Assembly (NCBI RefSeq): GCF_023823685.1
Contig: NZ_JAMXBF010000006.1
Span: 248,001-312,000, forward strand
DNA length: 64,000 nt
Source: Pseudomonas subflava
GTDB lineage: Bacteria; Pseudomonadota; Gammaproteobacteria; Pseudomonadales; Pseudomonadaceae
Direction: 5' to 3'
The first letter of the stretch is position 1. Each line of letters begins with the position of its first letter. Below, in pieces: positions 8,383-17,383 of this stretch. The notes below the pieces were generated by a model. The model did no database searches. It had not been told where the DNA came from and worked only from the letters and a program-made list of their open reading frames with translations. Position numbers and translations under genes: made by a program.

Positions 8383-8931
8383 TCAGCGCTCGCTGAGTTC
8401 GAAGGCGGTGAGGGTGAAGGTGGCGATGCCCATGTCCTGCAGCCGCTGCGAGCCGCCCAGTTCCGGCAGATCGATGATGGCGGCGGCTTCGTGTACCTCG
8501 GCGCCCATGCGTTTGACCAGCTGGGTGGCGGCCAGCAGGGTGCCGCCGGTGGCGATCAGGTCATCGAAGATCAGCACACGGTCGCCTTCGCACAGGCTGT
8601 CGGCGTGCACCTCCAGCAGCGCCTCGCCGTACTCGGTCTGGTAGCTCTCGGCGAGCACCTCGGCCGGCAGCTTGCCCTGCTTGCGAAACAGGACCAGGGG
8701 CTTGTTCAGCTCGTAGGCCATGATCGAGCCGAACAGGAAGCCGCGTGCGTCCATCGCCGCGATATGGCTGAACTCGGTCTCGACATAGCGCTGGATGAAG
8801 CTGTCCACCACCATGCGCAGGGCGCGCGGCGACTGGAACAGCGGGGTGATGTCGCGGAATACCACGCCGGGCTTGGGGAAATCCGGCACCGGGCGGATCA
8901 GCGATTTGATGGCGAATTCGTCGAAGATCAT
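8383..8931 (-). CDS. apt: adenine phosphoribosyltransferase
   Basis: A 182-residue cytosolic enzyme that makes AMP from adenine and PRPP in purine salvage. The PRPP-binding signature [13 protein letters not shown] lies at residues 119-131, and the N-terminal [19 protein letters not shown] block is typical of the family. Length is normal. It follows anr on the same strand with a 131-base gap, as in P. aeruginosa, and the hairpin at 9034-9055 in that gap suggests partly separate transcription. Confidence 0.97.
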   Translation of the reverse strand: MIFDEFAIKSLIRPVPDFPKPGVVFRDITPLFQSPRALRMVVDSFIQRYVETEFSHIAAMDARGFLFGSIMAYELNKPLVLFRKQGKLPAEVLAESYQTEYGEALLEVHADSLCEGDRVLIFDDLIATGGTLLAATQLVKRMGAEVHEAAAIIDLPELGGSQRLQDMGIATFTLTAFELSER

Positions 8932-9033
8932 CTCGCTCTCCTTGGGACTACCGGCGCTTGGCGAGCCGGAACATGCGGGCTACGTGCTCCGCCACGCCGG
9001 CGAGCACTGTTTTTCAGGTTAGATGATGGCGAC

Positions 9034-9055
9034 GCTCCGGCGAGGGTGCCGGAGC
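9034..9055. terminator. hairpin after anr, GCTCCGGC/GCCGGAGC
   Basis: Perfect 8-base arms with a 6-base loop begin just after the anr stop on the minus strand. There is no T run, so it may stabilise the anr RNA end rather than terminate strongly. Confidence 0.4.
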
Positions 9056-9062
9056 ATGGGGC

Positions 9063-9797
9063 TCAGTCGGGCATGTTGCCGCCGGCCAGGGCGCACAGCT
9101 CGATGGGGTCGAGAATCTGCACTTCCTTGCCTTCGGCGTTGATCAGGCCGTTCTGCTGGAAGCGGGTGAACACCCGCGACACGGTCTCCACGGCCAGGCC
9201 CAGGTAGTTGCCGACCTCGTTGCGCGACATGGCCAGGCGGAACTGGTTGGCCGAAAAGCCGCGGGCGCGGAAACGCGCGGAGAGGTTGACCAGGAAGGTG
9301 GCGATGCGCTCGTCGGCGGTCTTCTTGGACAGCAGCAGCATCATCTGCTGGTCGTCGCGGATCTCGCGGCTCATCACCCGCATCAGCTGGCGACGCAGCT
9401 GCGGCAGCTGTACGGAGAGTTCATCCAGACGCTCGAAGGGAATCTCGCATACCGAGGTGGTTTCCAGCGCCTGGGCCGACACCGGGTAGACCTCGGTGTC
9501 CACGCCGGACAGGCCGACCAGCTCGCTGGGCAGGTGGAAGCCGGTGATCTGCTCCTCGCCCGAATCGCTCAGGGTGAAGGTCTTCAGCGCGCCGGCACGC
9601 ACGGCGAATACCGAGTCGAAGGCATCGCCCTGGCGGAACAGGAACTCGCCCTTCTTCAGCGGGCGGCCGCGCTTGACGATGCGGTCCAGGGAGTCCATGT
9701 CCTCCAGGTTGAGCGACAGCGGCAGGCACAGCGCGGCCAGACTGCAGTCCTTGCAATGGGCCTGATGCGGGCTGTGCACCTTGATGGTTTCTGACAT
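9063..9797 (-). CDS. anr: oxygen-responsive regulator Anr (FNR family)
   Basis: A 244-residue CRP/FNR-type activator. Cysteines C15, C18, C24 and C117 match the four ligands of the oxygen-labile [4Fe-4S] cluster in FNR. The C-terminal helix-turn-helix contains ETVSR, the recognition pattern for TTGAT-N4-ATCAA sites. The ATG at 9797 was chosen because MSETIKV matches the known Anr start and AGGG lies in front; an in-frame start 36 bases earlier is less likely. Candidate target sites in this window lie before hemN and the distal ccoN. Confidence 0.97.
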   Translation of the reverse strand: MSETIKVHSPHQAHCKDCSLAALCLPLSLNLEDMDSLDRIVKRGRPLKKGEFLFRQGDAFDSVFAVRAGALKTFTLSDSGEEQITGFHLPSELVGLSGVDTEVYPVSAQALETTSVCEIPFERLDELSVQLPQLRRQLMRVMSREIRDDQQMMLLLSKKTADERIATFLVNLSARFRARGFSANQFRLAMSRNEVGNYLGLAVETVSRVFTRFQQNGLINAEGKEVQILDPIELCALAGGNMPD

Positions 9798-9955
9798 CGG
9801 ATATCCCTGACTGCAGTTCACACACAAAGACAAAGGTTAACCCATGGCCAGTCTCGACGGCCAGCACGACCATGGTGTTACAGGGCTGACCGCTCGCTCA
9901 AGTTATTCATTCACTTTCCGATAGCCTGGGAAAGAGCGGCGTCGAGGGAAAATCC

Positions 9956-10399
9956 ATGCGAATCAACGGAACCGGCTTTACCGAGCGCTTGGCCACGGGT
10001 GTGCAACGCCACTATGCCCCGCCCGAGGAAAAGTCGACCAAGGAAGATCCGTTCGAGGGGCTGCGAGTGACGCTGTCCGACATGGGCAAGGCGCGTGCCT
10101 CGGCGAGTACCAAGGACATCGACGACGCCGAGCTGCCGGACAACGTCAAGGAAATTCTCAAGATGATCCGCGAACTGCGCGAGAAGATCGCCGAGAAGAA
10201 GGCCGAGCTGCAGGCCCTGGCCGCCGATACGGCGATGGACCCGCAGCTGAAGCAGGCGCGTCTCGAGGCGTTGCAGGGCGAGCTGGCTTCGCTGCAGGGC
10301 GCGCTGAGCATCGCCCAGGGCAACCTGTTGACCGCGCTCAAGGACAAGCGCCTGAGCGACGGCCAGCGCATGCAGGCGAATAGCCTGGCGATGGCCTGA
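9956..10399 (+). CDS. conserved coiled-coil protein of unknown function
   Basis: A 147-residue soluble protein without a signal peptide. Residues about 60-125 are rich in heptad-like Lys/Glu/Leu (KEILKMIRELREKIAEKK) and should form a long coiled coil. The position between anr and hemN matches a hypothetical gene at the same place in P. aeruginosa. It is divergent from anr and convergent with hemN. No function is known to me; conserved placement next to anr and hemN suggests, but does not show, a role linked to oxygen. Confidence 0.75.
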   Translation: MRINGTGFTERLATGVQRHYAPPEEKSTKEDPFEGLRVTLSDMGKARASASTKDIDDAELPDNVKEILKMIRELREKIAEKKAELQALAADTAMDPQLKQARLEALQGELASLQGALSIAQGNLLTALKDKRLSDGQRMQANSLAMA

Positions 10400-10443
10400 G
10401 CCGACAGGCGCCTGGACGCACTCGACAGCGCACCCTGGCGGCT

Positions 10444-11826
10444 CTAGATCACCCGCGAAAAGCGCTGCAGGTTCTGCTGTTCCAGATAATGGTCGAACAG
10501 CATGCATACCGAGCGCACCAGCAGGCGTCCGGCTGGACGCACCCCGATGCCTTGCTCGCCCAGCTCGATCAACCCGTCGCGGGCCATCTGCTGCAGCTGC
10601 GGCCAGATGGCCGAAAAGTAGCTACGAAAATCGATGGCGAAGCGCTGCTCGATCTCGCCGAAGTCCAGTCGGAACTGGCAGATCAGCGCCTGGATCACTG
10701 CGCGGCGGATGTGGTCGTCCTCGTTGCAATGCAGGCCGCGCTGGGTCGCCAGCTGGCCGTTGCCCAGGCTCTGCTGATAGTTGGCCAGGTCGCTGCTGTT
10801 CTGGCTGTAGAGGTCGCCGACCTGGCTGATGGCCGACACGCCGAGGCCGATCAGGTCGCAATGGCCGTGGGTGGTGTAGCCCTGGAAGTTGCGTTGCAGG
10901 GTGCCGTCCTCCTGGGCGATGGCCAGCTCGTCGTCGGGCAGGGCGAAGTGGTCCATGCCGATGTAGCGGTAGCCGGCGGCGGTGAGCTGCTCGATGCTGC
11001 GCTGCAACATCTCCAGTTTCTGCGCCGGGCTCGGCAGTTGCTCGGCGTTGATGCGCCGCTGCGGCATGAAGCGCTCGGGCAGGTGCGCGTAGTTGAACAC
11101 CGACAGGCGATCCGGCTGCAGGGCGATCACCTCGGCCACGGTGCGGGCGAAACTCTCGGGCGTCTGCAGCGGCAGGCCGTAGATCAGGTCGATGTTCACC
11201 GAGCGGAACTGCAGGGTATGCGCCGCCTCGACGATGGCGCGGGTCTGTTCGAGGGTCTGCAGGCGATTGACGGCGCGCTGCACGTCCGGGTCGAGGTCCT
11301 GCACGCCGAGGCTGACACGGTTGAAGCCCAGCTCGCGCAGCAGGCCCATGGTCGACCAGTCGGCCTCGCGGGGGTCGATCTCGATGCCGTAGTCGCCGCT
11401 GTCGTCGTCCAGCAGGTTGAAGTGCTGCCGCAGGTGGTCCATCAGCCGGCGCAGCTCGTCGTGGCTGAGGAAGGTCGGAGTGCCGCCGCCGAAGTGCAGC
11501 TGCTCGACCACCTGGCCGCGGTCCAGATGGCGCGAGATCAGTTCGACCTCCTGTTCCAGCCGTTCCAGATAGGGCAGGGCGCGGCCGCGGTCCTTGGTGA
11601 TCACCTTGTTGCAGGCGCAGTAGTAGCAGATGTTCGCGCAGAACGGCACGTGCACGTAGAGCGATAGCGGGCGCAGGGCCTTGCGGCTGTCGCGCAGCGC
11701 ATGCAGCAGGTCGAAGGAGCCGATCTCGCTGTGGAACTGCACGGCGGTGGGGTAGGAGGTGTAGCGCGGACCCGGCCGGTCGTGGCGGCGGATCAGGTCG
11801 GCGTCCCAGTGGATGGCGTCGAGCAT
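10444..11826 (-). CDS. hemN: oxygen-independent coproporphyrinogen III dehydrogenase
   Basis: A 460-residue radical SAM enzyme that turns coproporphyrinogen III into protoporphyrinogen IX without oxygen, for heme made under anoxia. The cluster motif CANICYYC gives C63, C67 and C70, and HFGGGTPTF follows as in the family. Full length. A candidate Anr box lies 58 bases before the ATG (11884-11897), in line with known Anr control of hemN in P. aeruginosa. It is convergent with the coiled-coil gene. Confidence 0.97.
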   Translation of the reverse strand: MLDAIHWDADLIRRHDRPGPRYTSYPTAVQFHSEIGSFDLLHALRDSRKALRPLSLYVHVPFCANICYYCACNKVITKDRGRALPYLERLEQEVELISRHLDRGQVVEQLHFGGGTPTFLSHDELRRLMDHLRQHFNLLDDDSGDYGIEIDPREADWSTMGLLRELGFNRVSLGVQDLDPDVQRAVNRLQTLEQTRAIVEAAHTLQFRSVNIDLIYGLPLQTPESFARTVAEVIALQPDRLSVFNYAHLPERFMPQRRINAEQLPSPAQKLEMLQRSIEQLTAAGYRYIGMDHFALPDDELAIAQEDGTLQRNFQGYTTHGHCDLIGLGVSAISQVGDLYSQNSSDLANYQQSLGNGQLATQRGLHCNEDDHIRRAVIQALICQFRLDFGEIEQRFAIDFRSYFSAIWPQLQQMARDGLIELGEQGIGVRPAGRLLVRSVCMLFDHYLEQQNLQRFSRVI

Positions 11827-11883
11827 TGGAGGATCCCTGGAGTGACAGTGAGGCCAGTCTAGGGATTGGTCGCGCGGCGACTC

Positions 11884-11897
11884 TTGATCTGAGTCAG
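11884..11897 (-). promoter_or_regulatory. candidate Anr box before hemN
   Basis: TTGAT (11884-11888), four bases, then GTCAG match eight of ten fixed positions of the Anr/FNR consensus TTGAT-N4-ATCAA. The centre is about 64 bases before the hemN ATG, which suits a class II activator site. Confidence 0.6.
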
Positions 11898-11939
11898 GCT
11901 GTCGCCTGTTCTCCAGACCGTGGATGCGTCAGCGGTACG

Positions 11940-12623
11940 TCAGTGGCCCATCAGCCAGTGCTGGTGCGGGCCGGGTAGGGTCCAGAGGCCGAACAGGATC
12001 ACCAGCAGGCCGCCGGCGACGCGCACGCCGCGTTTGCGCAGCAGGGCGGTCAGGCGCTCGGCGGCCATGCCGGTGGCCAGCAGCACCGGCCAGGTGCCGA
12101 GGCCGAAGGCCAGCATCAGCAGCGCGCTGTCGGCCGGCGAGCCCTGGCTGGAGGCCCACAGCAATGTGCTGTAGACCAGGCCGCAGGGCAGCCAGCCCCA
12201 CACCGCGCCGAGCAGCAGGGCGCGCGGCAGGCTGCTGACCGGCATCAGGCGGCTGGCGAGCGGCTGCAGGTGGCGCCACAGATGCCGCCCCAGCGCCTCG
12301 ATGCGCGTCAGGCCGCTCCACCAGCCGGCCAGATACAACCCCATGGCGATCAGCAGCAGGCCGGCGACCACCCGCAGGATCATCGCCGCCGGGCTGCTGG
12401 CCACGGCCCAGCCGGCCAGGCCGATCAGCAGGCCGGCCGTAGCGTAGCTGAGGATGCGGCCGAGGTTGTAGGCCAGCAGCAGGCGCAGGCGACGGGCGCG
12501 CTGCTCCGGCGGGATGGCCAGGGTCAGCGCGCCCATCAGCCCGCCGCACATGCCCAGGCAGTGGCCGCCGCCGAGCAGGCCGAGGATCAGCGCCGAGACC
12601 AGCTGGGGCGCGAGGTCAGGCAC
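11940..12623 (-). CDS. sulfite exporter TauE/SafE-like membrane protein of the cco cluster
   Basis: A 227-residue inner-membrane protein with about six membrane segments. It contains the paired motif GGHCLGMCGG near residue 19 and WGWLPCGLVYS near residue 144, typical of the DsbD-like UreH/TauE membrane family found next to ccoS. Such proteins have been proposed to move copper or reductant for cytochrome oxidase assembly. It overlaps the end of ccoS by 8 bases, so it is the last gene of the ccoGHIS group. The molecular role is not established. Confidence 0.85.
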   Translation of the reverse strand: MPDLAPQLVSALILGLLGGGHCLGMCGGLMGALTLAIPPEQRARRLRLLLAYNLGRILSYATAGLLIGLAGWAVASSPAAMILRVVAGLLLIAMGLYLAGWWSGLTRIEALGRHLWRHLQPLASRLMPVSSLPRALLLGAVWGWLPCGLVYSTLLWASSQGSPADSALLMLAFGLGTWPVLLATGMAAERLTALLRKRGVRVAGGLLVILFGLWTLPGPHQHWLMGH

Positions 12624-12825
12624 GCGGTTCGTCCTTGGGTTCGTCGCCCTTGTCCGCCTCGGCGATACCGGCCTTGTGCTGCGGGTCCTCGTCGTCGAAC
12701 AGGATGCTGTGGGCCGGGCTGTCCAGGTCGTCGTACTGGCCGTTGTCCACCGCCCAGAAGAACAGCCAGATGGCGAAGCCGACCAGGCCGACGGCGATCG
12801 GAATCAGGATGTAGATGGCGGACAT
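12616..12825 (-). CDS. ccoS: cbb3 oxidase maturation protein CcoS
   Basis: A 69-residue protein with one N-terminal membrane helix (IYILIPIAVGLVGFAIWLFF) and an acidic tail containing the family signature DDLDSPAHSILFDDE. CcoS is needed to build an active cbb3 oxidase with its heme and copper cofactors. It lies 82 bases after ccoI and overlaps the next gene, in the standard ccoGHIS order. Confidence 0.95.
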   Translation of the reverse strand: MSAIYILIPIAVGLVGFAIWLFFWAVDNGQYDDLDSPAHSILFDDEDPQHKAGIAEADKGDEPKDEPRA

Positions 12826-12907
12826 ACAGCCTCCGGGGGTGGAGCAGCGAACTCTGCAAATGAGGCGCTCGCTGCTGGAGATTCACGGGTGGGGCTCGCT
12901 TCTGGCG

Positions 12908-15307
12908 TCAGACCCGGGCCAGTCGCAGCGCGTTGAGCACTACCAATAACGAACTGGCCGACATGCCGACCGCGGCCCACAGCGGAGTGACCCAGCCGAC
13001 GGCGGCGAATGGCAGCACGAGGCCATTGTACAGGGTGGCCCAGGCCAGATTCTCGACGATGATGCGGCGGGTGCGGCGGGCCAGGGCGAAGGCCTGCACC
13101 AGGCTGCCCAGATGGTTGGACAGCAGCACGGCATCGGCGCTGGTCTTGGCCAGGTCGGTGGCGCTGCCCATGGCCACGCTGATGTCGGCACCGGCCAGCA
13201 CCGGCACGTCGTTGACCCCGTCGCCGAGCATCAGCACGCGGCGGCCGCGCTGGTGCAGATCCTTGAGTACGGCCAGCTTGGCGTCCGGAGTCAGGCCGCC
13301 CCGGGCGTCGTCGATGCCGAGCCGGCGCGCCACTTCGCCGACCATCGGCGAGCTGTCACCGGACAGCAGGAGGATGTCCCAGCCCTGGGCGCGGCAGGCG
13401 GCGATCAACTCCGGGGCATCTTCGCGCAGGAGATCGTCGAGGACGAACCAGGCCAGCGGGCCGCGCGTATCGCCGAGCAGCAGCCATTGGCCGCGTTCGC
13501 CGGGAATCGCCGGTGCCTCGCGGCCCGCCAGGGCGGCGACATAGCCGGGCTGGCCGATGCGCAGGCGACGGCCGTCGACCACGCCCTCCAGGCCCTGGCC
13601 CGGCTCGCTGGCCAGCTGTTCGGCGCCTTGGCTGCAATGGCCGAAAGCGCGGGCGATGGGGTGTTCGGAGCCGTGCTCCAGCGCCGCGGCCAGGGCCAGG
13701 CAGGCGTCGGCGTCCAGCTCGCGCAGGGTCTCGATGCGCTCCAGGGTCAGGCGCCCCTCGCTGAGGGTGCCGGTCTTGTCGAAGATCACCGTGTCGATCT
13801 GCTTCAGGCCTTCGAGCACGTGGCCGCGGGTCAGCAGCAGGCCCAGCTTGTGCAGGCTGCCGGTGGCCGTGGTCAGTGCGGTGGGCGTGGCCAGCGAGAG
13901 GGCGCAGGGGCAGGTGGCGACCAGCAGGGCGAGGACGATCCAGAAGGCGCGCTCGCTGTCGATCTGCCACCAGACCACACCGACCACGGCGGCGAAGCCC
14001 AGCACCACCAGCAGGAACCACTGGGCCACCCGGTCGGCCAGTTCGGCCATGCGCGGCTTGTCGGCCTGGGCGCGCTCGAGCAGGCGCACGATGGCGGACA
14101 GCCGGGTGTTCTCGCCCAGGGCGCCGACCTCGATGGTCAGCGGCCCCTCGACATTGAGCGTGCCGGCGGTGACGGCGTCGCCTTCGCCCCGCGGCAGCGG
14201 CAGGTATTCGCCGGTGAGCAGCGACTCATCGATGCTCGACTGGCCGGCGAGGATGCGGCCGTCCGCCGGCAGCTGGGCGCCCGGCGGCACCAGCACGCGG
14301 TCGCCGATCGCCAGTTCGCGCAGCAGCACGCGCTGGCTCTGGCCGCGCTCGTCGAGGCGCAGGCACGAGGGCGGCAGCAGGCTGACCAGCTGCGCGGTGG
14401 CCGCCGCCGTGCGCTCGCGGGCGCGACGCTCCAGGTAGCGGCCTGCCAGCAGGAACAGGGCGAACATGCCGACCGCGTCGAAGTACAGCTCGCCGACCCC
14501 GGTGACGGTGGACCAGATGCCGGCCACGTAAGCGCCGCCGATGGCCAGCGACACCGAGACGTCCATGGTCAGGTGGCGGGTGCGCAGGTCGCGCAGGGCG
14601 CCGCGGAAGAACTGGCCGCAGCAATAGAAGACGATGGGGGTGGTGAGGAACAGGCTGGTCCAGCGCAGGATCTTGTCCAGCTCTGGCGAGAGGTCGACGT
14701 TGAACTCCGGCCAGGTGGCCATGGCCGCCATCATCACCTGCATCCACAGCAGGCCGGCGACGCCGATCTGGCGCATCGAACGGCGGTTCTCTTCGGCCAG
14801 GCGTGCGCTGGCCTCGTCGTCCTGCCAGGGGTGGCCGGCATAGCCGATGCGGCGCAGCTCGGCGAGCAGTTGGCTGAGCGGGATCTGACTGTCGGCCCAG
14901 CGCACCTGCAGGCGCTGGTTGGACAGGTTGAGGCTGGCCTCGGCCACGCCCGGCAGGCTGCGCAGGTGTTTCTCGATCAGCCAGCCGCAGGCGGCGCAGC
15001 TGATGCCCTCGATCAGCAGGCGCGTCTCGCTGAGCTCGCCCTGGTGTTCGACGAAGTTGCGCTGCACCTCGTCGCGGTCGTACAGCGCCAGTTCGTCCGG
15101 CAGCGCCTTGGGCAGGGTCTGCGGATTGATGGCGCTGTCGCTGCGGTGACGGTAGTAGCCGTCCAGTCCGCCGGCGACGATGGCCTCGGCCACCGCCTGG
15201 CAGCCCGGACAGCAGAAGGCCCGCGGCTGATCCAGGACGCGGGCCTCGAAACGGCTGCCGGCAGGTACCGGCAGGCCGCAGTGGTAGCAGGGAAGGGGGC
15301 TGCTCAT
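12908..15307 (-). CDS. ccoI: copper-transporting P1B-type ATPase CcoI
   Basis: A 799-residue membrane ATPase that exports Cu(I) for insertion into cbb3 oxidase. The N-terminus carries metal-site cysteines (C7/C10 and CCPGC at 32-36) and a heavy-metal domain with GISCAACG (101-108). Further on are the membrane CPC (466-468), phosphorylation DKTGT (510-514), SEHP (547-550) and GDGVND (695-700). All catalytic motifs are intact. The gene ends 82 bases before ccoS and starts 10 bases after ccoH. Confidence 0.97.
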   Translation of the reverse strand: MSSPLPCYHCGLPVPAGSRFEARVLDQPRAFCCPGCQAVAEAIVAGGLDGYYRHRSDSAINPQTLPKALPDELALYDRDEVQRNFVEHQGELSETRLLIEGISCAACGWLIEKHLRSLPGVAEASLNLSNQRLQVRWADSQIPLSQLLAELRRIGYAGHPWQDDEASARLAEENRRSMRQIGVAGLLWMQVMMAAMATWPEFNVDLSPELDKILRWTSLFLTTPIVFYCCGQFFRGALRDLRTRHLTMDVSVSLAIGGAYVAGIWSTVTGVGELYFDAVGMFALFLLAGRYLERRARERTAAATAQLVSLLPPSCLRLDERGQSQRVLLRELAIGDRVLVPPGAQLPADGRILAGQSSIDESLLTGEYLPLPRGEGDAVTAGTLNVEGPLTIEVGALGENTRLSAIVRLLERAQADKPRMAELADRVAQWFLLVVLGFAAVVGVVWWQIDSERAFWIVLALLVATCPCALSLATPTALTTATGSLHKLGLLLTRGHVLEGLKQIDTVIFDKTGTLSEGRLTLERIETLRELDADACLALAAALEHGSEHPIARAFGHCSQGAEQLASEPGQGLEGVVDGRRLRIGQPGYVAALAGREAPAIPGERGQWLLLGDTRGPLAWFVLDDLLREDAPELIAACRAQGWDILLLSGDSSPMVGEVARRLGIDDARGGLTPDAKLAVLKDLHQRGRRVLMLGDGVNDVPVLAGADISVAMGSATDLAKTSADAVLLSNHLGSLVQAFALARRTRRIIVENLAWATLYNGLVLPFAAVGWVTPLWAAVGMSASSLLVVLNALRLARV

Positions 15308-15317
15308 GCGCGCGGGC

Positions 15318-15839
15318 TTACTCGCCGAGCTGGAAGCGCTGGCCGCTGGCCAGTTGCTTTTCCTCGAACAGGCGCCAGTCCTTGCCGCCTTCCTGGCCGA
15401 TCAGCTCGACGAAGCGGCGGCCCTCGACGGCATCCAGCAGGTTGCCGGCGTAGCTGCCGTCGCCTTGGGGCTGCAGGATCACCCGGCGGTCACGCTCCGG
15501 CTGGGTCGGCGAGATCAGGTTGAGCACCAGTTGCGGCGGGTTGCTGTAGCCGTCCAGCTGCAGGCTGACGGTGCCGCGCTCGTTGTCCAGGGTGAAGGCG
15601 GCCTTGAGCTTGAGGCGCTCGGCCAGCTCTTCGCGCTCCAGCGAGGTGTTGATGCCTTTGCCGACGTCGTAGTAGTTGTCCGACAGCAGGCCCGGCGGGT
15701 TCTTGGTGGCGATCACCAGCATGCTGGTGCCGAGCACCACGGACAGGCCGAGGATGCCGAGGATGAACCAGACCCAGACTTCTTTGTACCAGGGGTTGAC
15801 CGGGGGTTGTTGCGGCGACATGAAGGAACCTGTGTTCAA
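15318..15839 (-). CDS. ccoH: FixH/CcoH family cbb3 assembly protein
   Basis: A 173-residue protein with a short cytoplasmic start (PVNPWYKEVWVWF), one membrane helix at about residues 20-36 and a periplasmic domain. CcoH binds the assembling cbb3 complex and stabilises it. The ATG overlaps the ccoG stop by four bases and ccoI follows after 10 bases, showing one operon. Confidence 0.94.
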   Translation of the reverse strand: MNTGSFMSPQQPPVNPWYKEVWVWFILGILGLSVVLGTSMLVIATKNPPGLLSDNYYDVGKGINTSLEREELAERLKLKAAFTLDNERGTVSLQLDGYSNPPQLVLNLISPTQPERDRRVILQPQGDGSYAGNLLDAVEGRRFVELIGQEGGKDWRLFEEKQLASGQRFQLGE

Positions 15840-17251
15840 CGTACGCTGGGGCCGATGAAACGGCTGTCGGCGTCGCTCTCGATGGACGGATCTTCCAGGG
15901 CCTTGACCCTGAAGACGATTTCATTGGCGCTGGACGGCAGCTTCTCCGGCGGCACGGACAGCTCCACCGGCAGCGACAGCACTTCGCCGGCCGCGGCCCT
16001 GACTTCGCGCCGACCCTCGTATTCGAGGCCGTCGATGCCCTCGACGGAGATCAGATAGGTCAGGTCGCGCTGGGCCTTGTTCATCAGCTTCACGGTGTAG
16101 ACGTTCTCGACGTGGCCTTCCTCGTTCTCGCGGAACAGCACGCGGTCCTTGAGCACGTCGACCTCCACCAGCGAGCGGCTGGCGATGGCCCAGACGAACA
16201 TTGAGCTCATCGCCACCAGCGCGACGGCGTAGCCTATCAGGCGCGGTCGCAGCAGATGGGTCTTCTGCCCGGAAAGATTGTGTTCGGTTGTGTAGCTGAT
16301 CAGGCCGCGCGGGTAGTTCATCTTGTCCATGATGCTGTCGCAGGCGTCGATGCAGGCGGCGCAGCCGATGCACTCGACCTGCAGGCCGTCGCGGATGTCG
16401 ATGCCGGTGGGGCAGACCTGGACGCACATGGTGCAATCGATGCAGTCGCCGAGGCCCTGGGCCTTGTAGTCGACGTTCTTCTTGCGTGGGCCGCGATGCT
16501 CGCCGCGACGTGGATCGTAGGAGACGATCAGGGTGTCCTTGTCGAACATCACGCTCTGGAAGCGCGCGTAGGGGCACATGTAGATGCACACCTGCTCGCG
16601 CAGCCAGCCGGCGTTGCCGTAGGTGGCCAGGGTGAAGAAGCCGACCCAGAAGTAGGCCCAGCCATCGGCCTCGCCGGTGAGCAGGTTGGGAATCAGCTCG
16701 CGGATCGGCGAGAAGTAGCCGACGAAGGTCAGGCCGGTGACCAGGCCGATGAGAATCCACAGGCCGTGCTTGGCCGTCTTGCGCAGGAGCTTGTTGGCGC
16801 TCATCGGCGCCTTGTCCAGCTTCATGCGCTGGTTGCGGTCGCCCTCGGTGATCTTCTCGCACCACATGAAGATCCAGGTCCACACGCTCTGCGGGCAGGT
16901 GTAGCCGCACCAGACGCGGCCGGCGAACACGGTGATGAAGAACAGGCCGAAGGCGGCGATGATCAGCAGCGCCGAGAGCAGAATGAAGTCCTGCGGCCAG
17001 AAGGTGGCGCCGAAGATGAAGAACTTGCGTTCCGGCAGGTTCCACCAGACGGCCTGGCGTCCGCTCCAGTTCAGCCAGACGGTGCCGAAGTAGAGTAGGA
17101 AGAGAAAGGCTCCGCCGCCGAGCCGCAGGTTGCGGAACAGGCCGGTGAAGGCGCGGGTATAGATCTTTTCGCGGCTGGCGTAGAGGTCGACGGTTTCGCC
17201 GCCCTTGGCCGGGGGAGGGGTGATGTTTCGGACGGGAATCTGTTCGCTCAT
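15836..17251 (-). CDS. ccoG: CcoG, polyferredoxin-type cupric reductase for cbb3 assembly
   Basis: A 471-residue membrane protein with about five helices. It has the motif WCGYTCPQSVW and two ferredoxin motifs, CIDCTMCVQVCP and CIGCAACIDACD, for two [4Fe-4S] clusters. CcoG reduces Cu(II) to Cu(I) for cbb3 biogenesis. The ATG at 17251 (MSEQIPVRN) gives the usual family length; a GTG four codons earlier is possible. The gene follows the proximal ccoP after 132 bases that hold the hairpin at 17278-17301. Confidence 0.95.
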   Translation of the reverse strand: MSEQIPVRNITPPPAKGGETVDLYASREKIYTRAFTGLFRNLRLGGGAFLFLLYFGTVWLNWSGRQAVWWNLPERKFFIFGATFWPQDFILLSALLIIAAFGLFFITVFAGRVWCGYTCPQSVWTWIFMWCEKITEGDRNQRMKLDKAPMSANKLLRKTAKHGLWILIGLVTGLTFVGYFSPIRELIPNLLTGEADGWAYFWVGFFTLATYGNAGWLREQVCIYMCPYARFQSVMFDKDTLIVSYDPRRGEHRGPRKKNVDYKAQGLGDCIDCTMCVQVCPTGIDIRDGLQVECIGCAACIDACDSIMDKMNYPRGLISYTTEHNLSGQKTHLLRPRLIGYAVALVAMSSMFVWAIASRSLVEVDVLKDRVLFRENEEGHVENVYTVKLMNKAQRDLTYLISVEGIDGLEYEGRREVRAAAGEVLSLPVELSVPPEKLPSSANEIVFRVKALEDPSIESDADSRFIGPSVR

Positions 17252-17277
17252 CGGGTGTACCACGGCTTGGGTGAGTG

Positions 17278-17301
17278 CTCCTCCGATACTTGCCGGAGGA
17301 G
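17278..17301. repeat. hairpin between ccoP and ccoG, CTCCTCCG/CGGAGGAG
   Basis: Perfect 8-base arms flank an 8-base loop in the gap that separates the structural operon from the assembly genes. No T run follows. It may mark the ccoNOQP RNA end or be a small REP-like unit, given its likeness to 8250-8271. Confidence 0.45.
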
Positions 17302-17383
17302 TCAGAATTTCACGTCACTATGGTACGCCTGATCGAGCGTGGCCCGGGTGCGACCAGCGGTCGCGTCCGGGCGGGGTAGAGCC

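Noticed and set aside
13112..15523. An 803-codon open frame on the plus strand opposite ccoI
   Set aside because: It is an antisense shadow of the P-type ATPase gene with no recognisable protein sequence or ribosome site.
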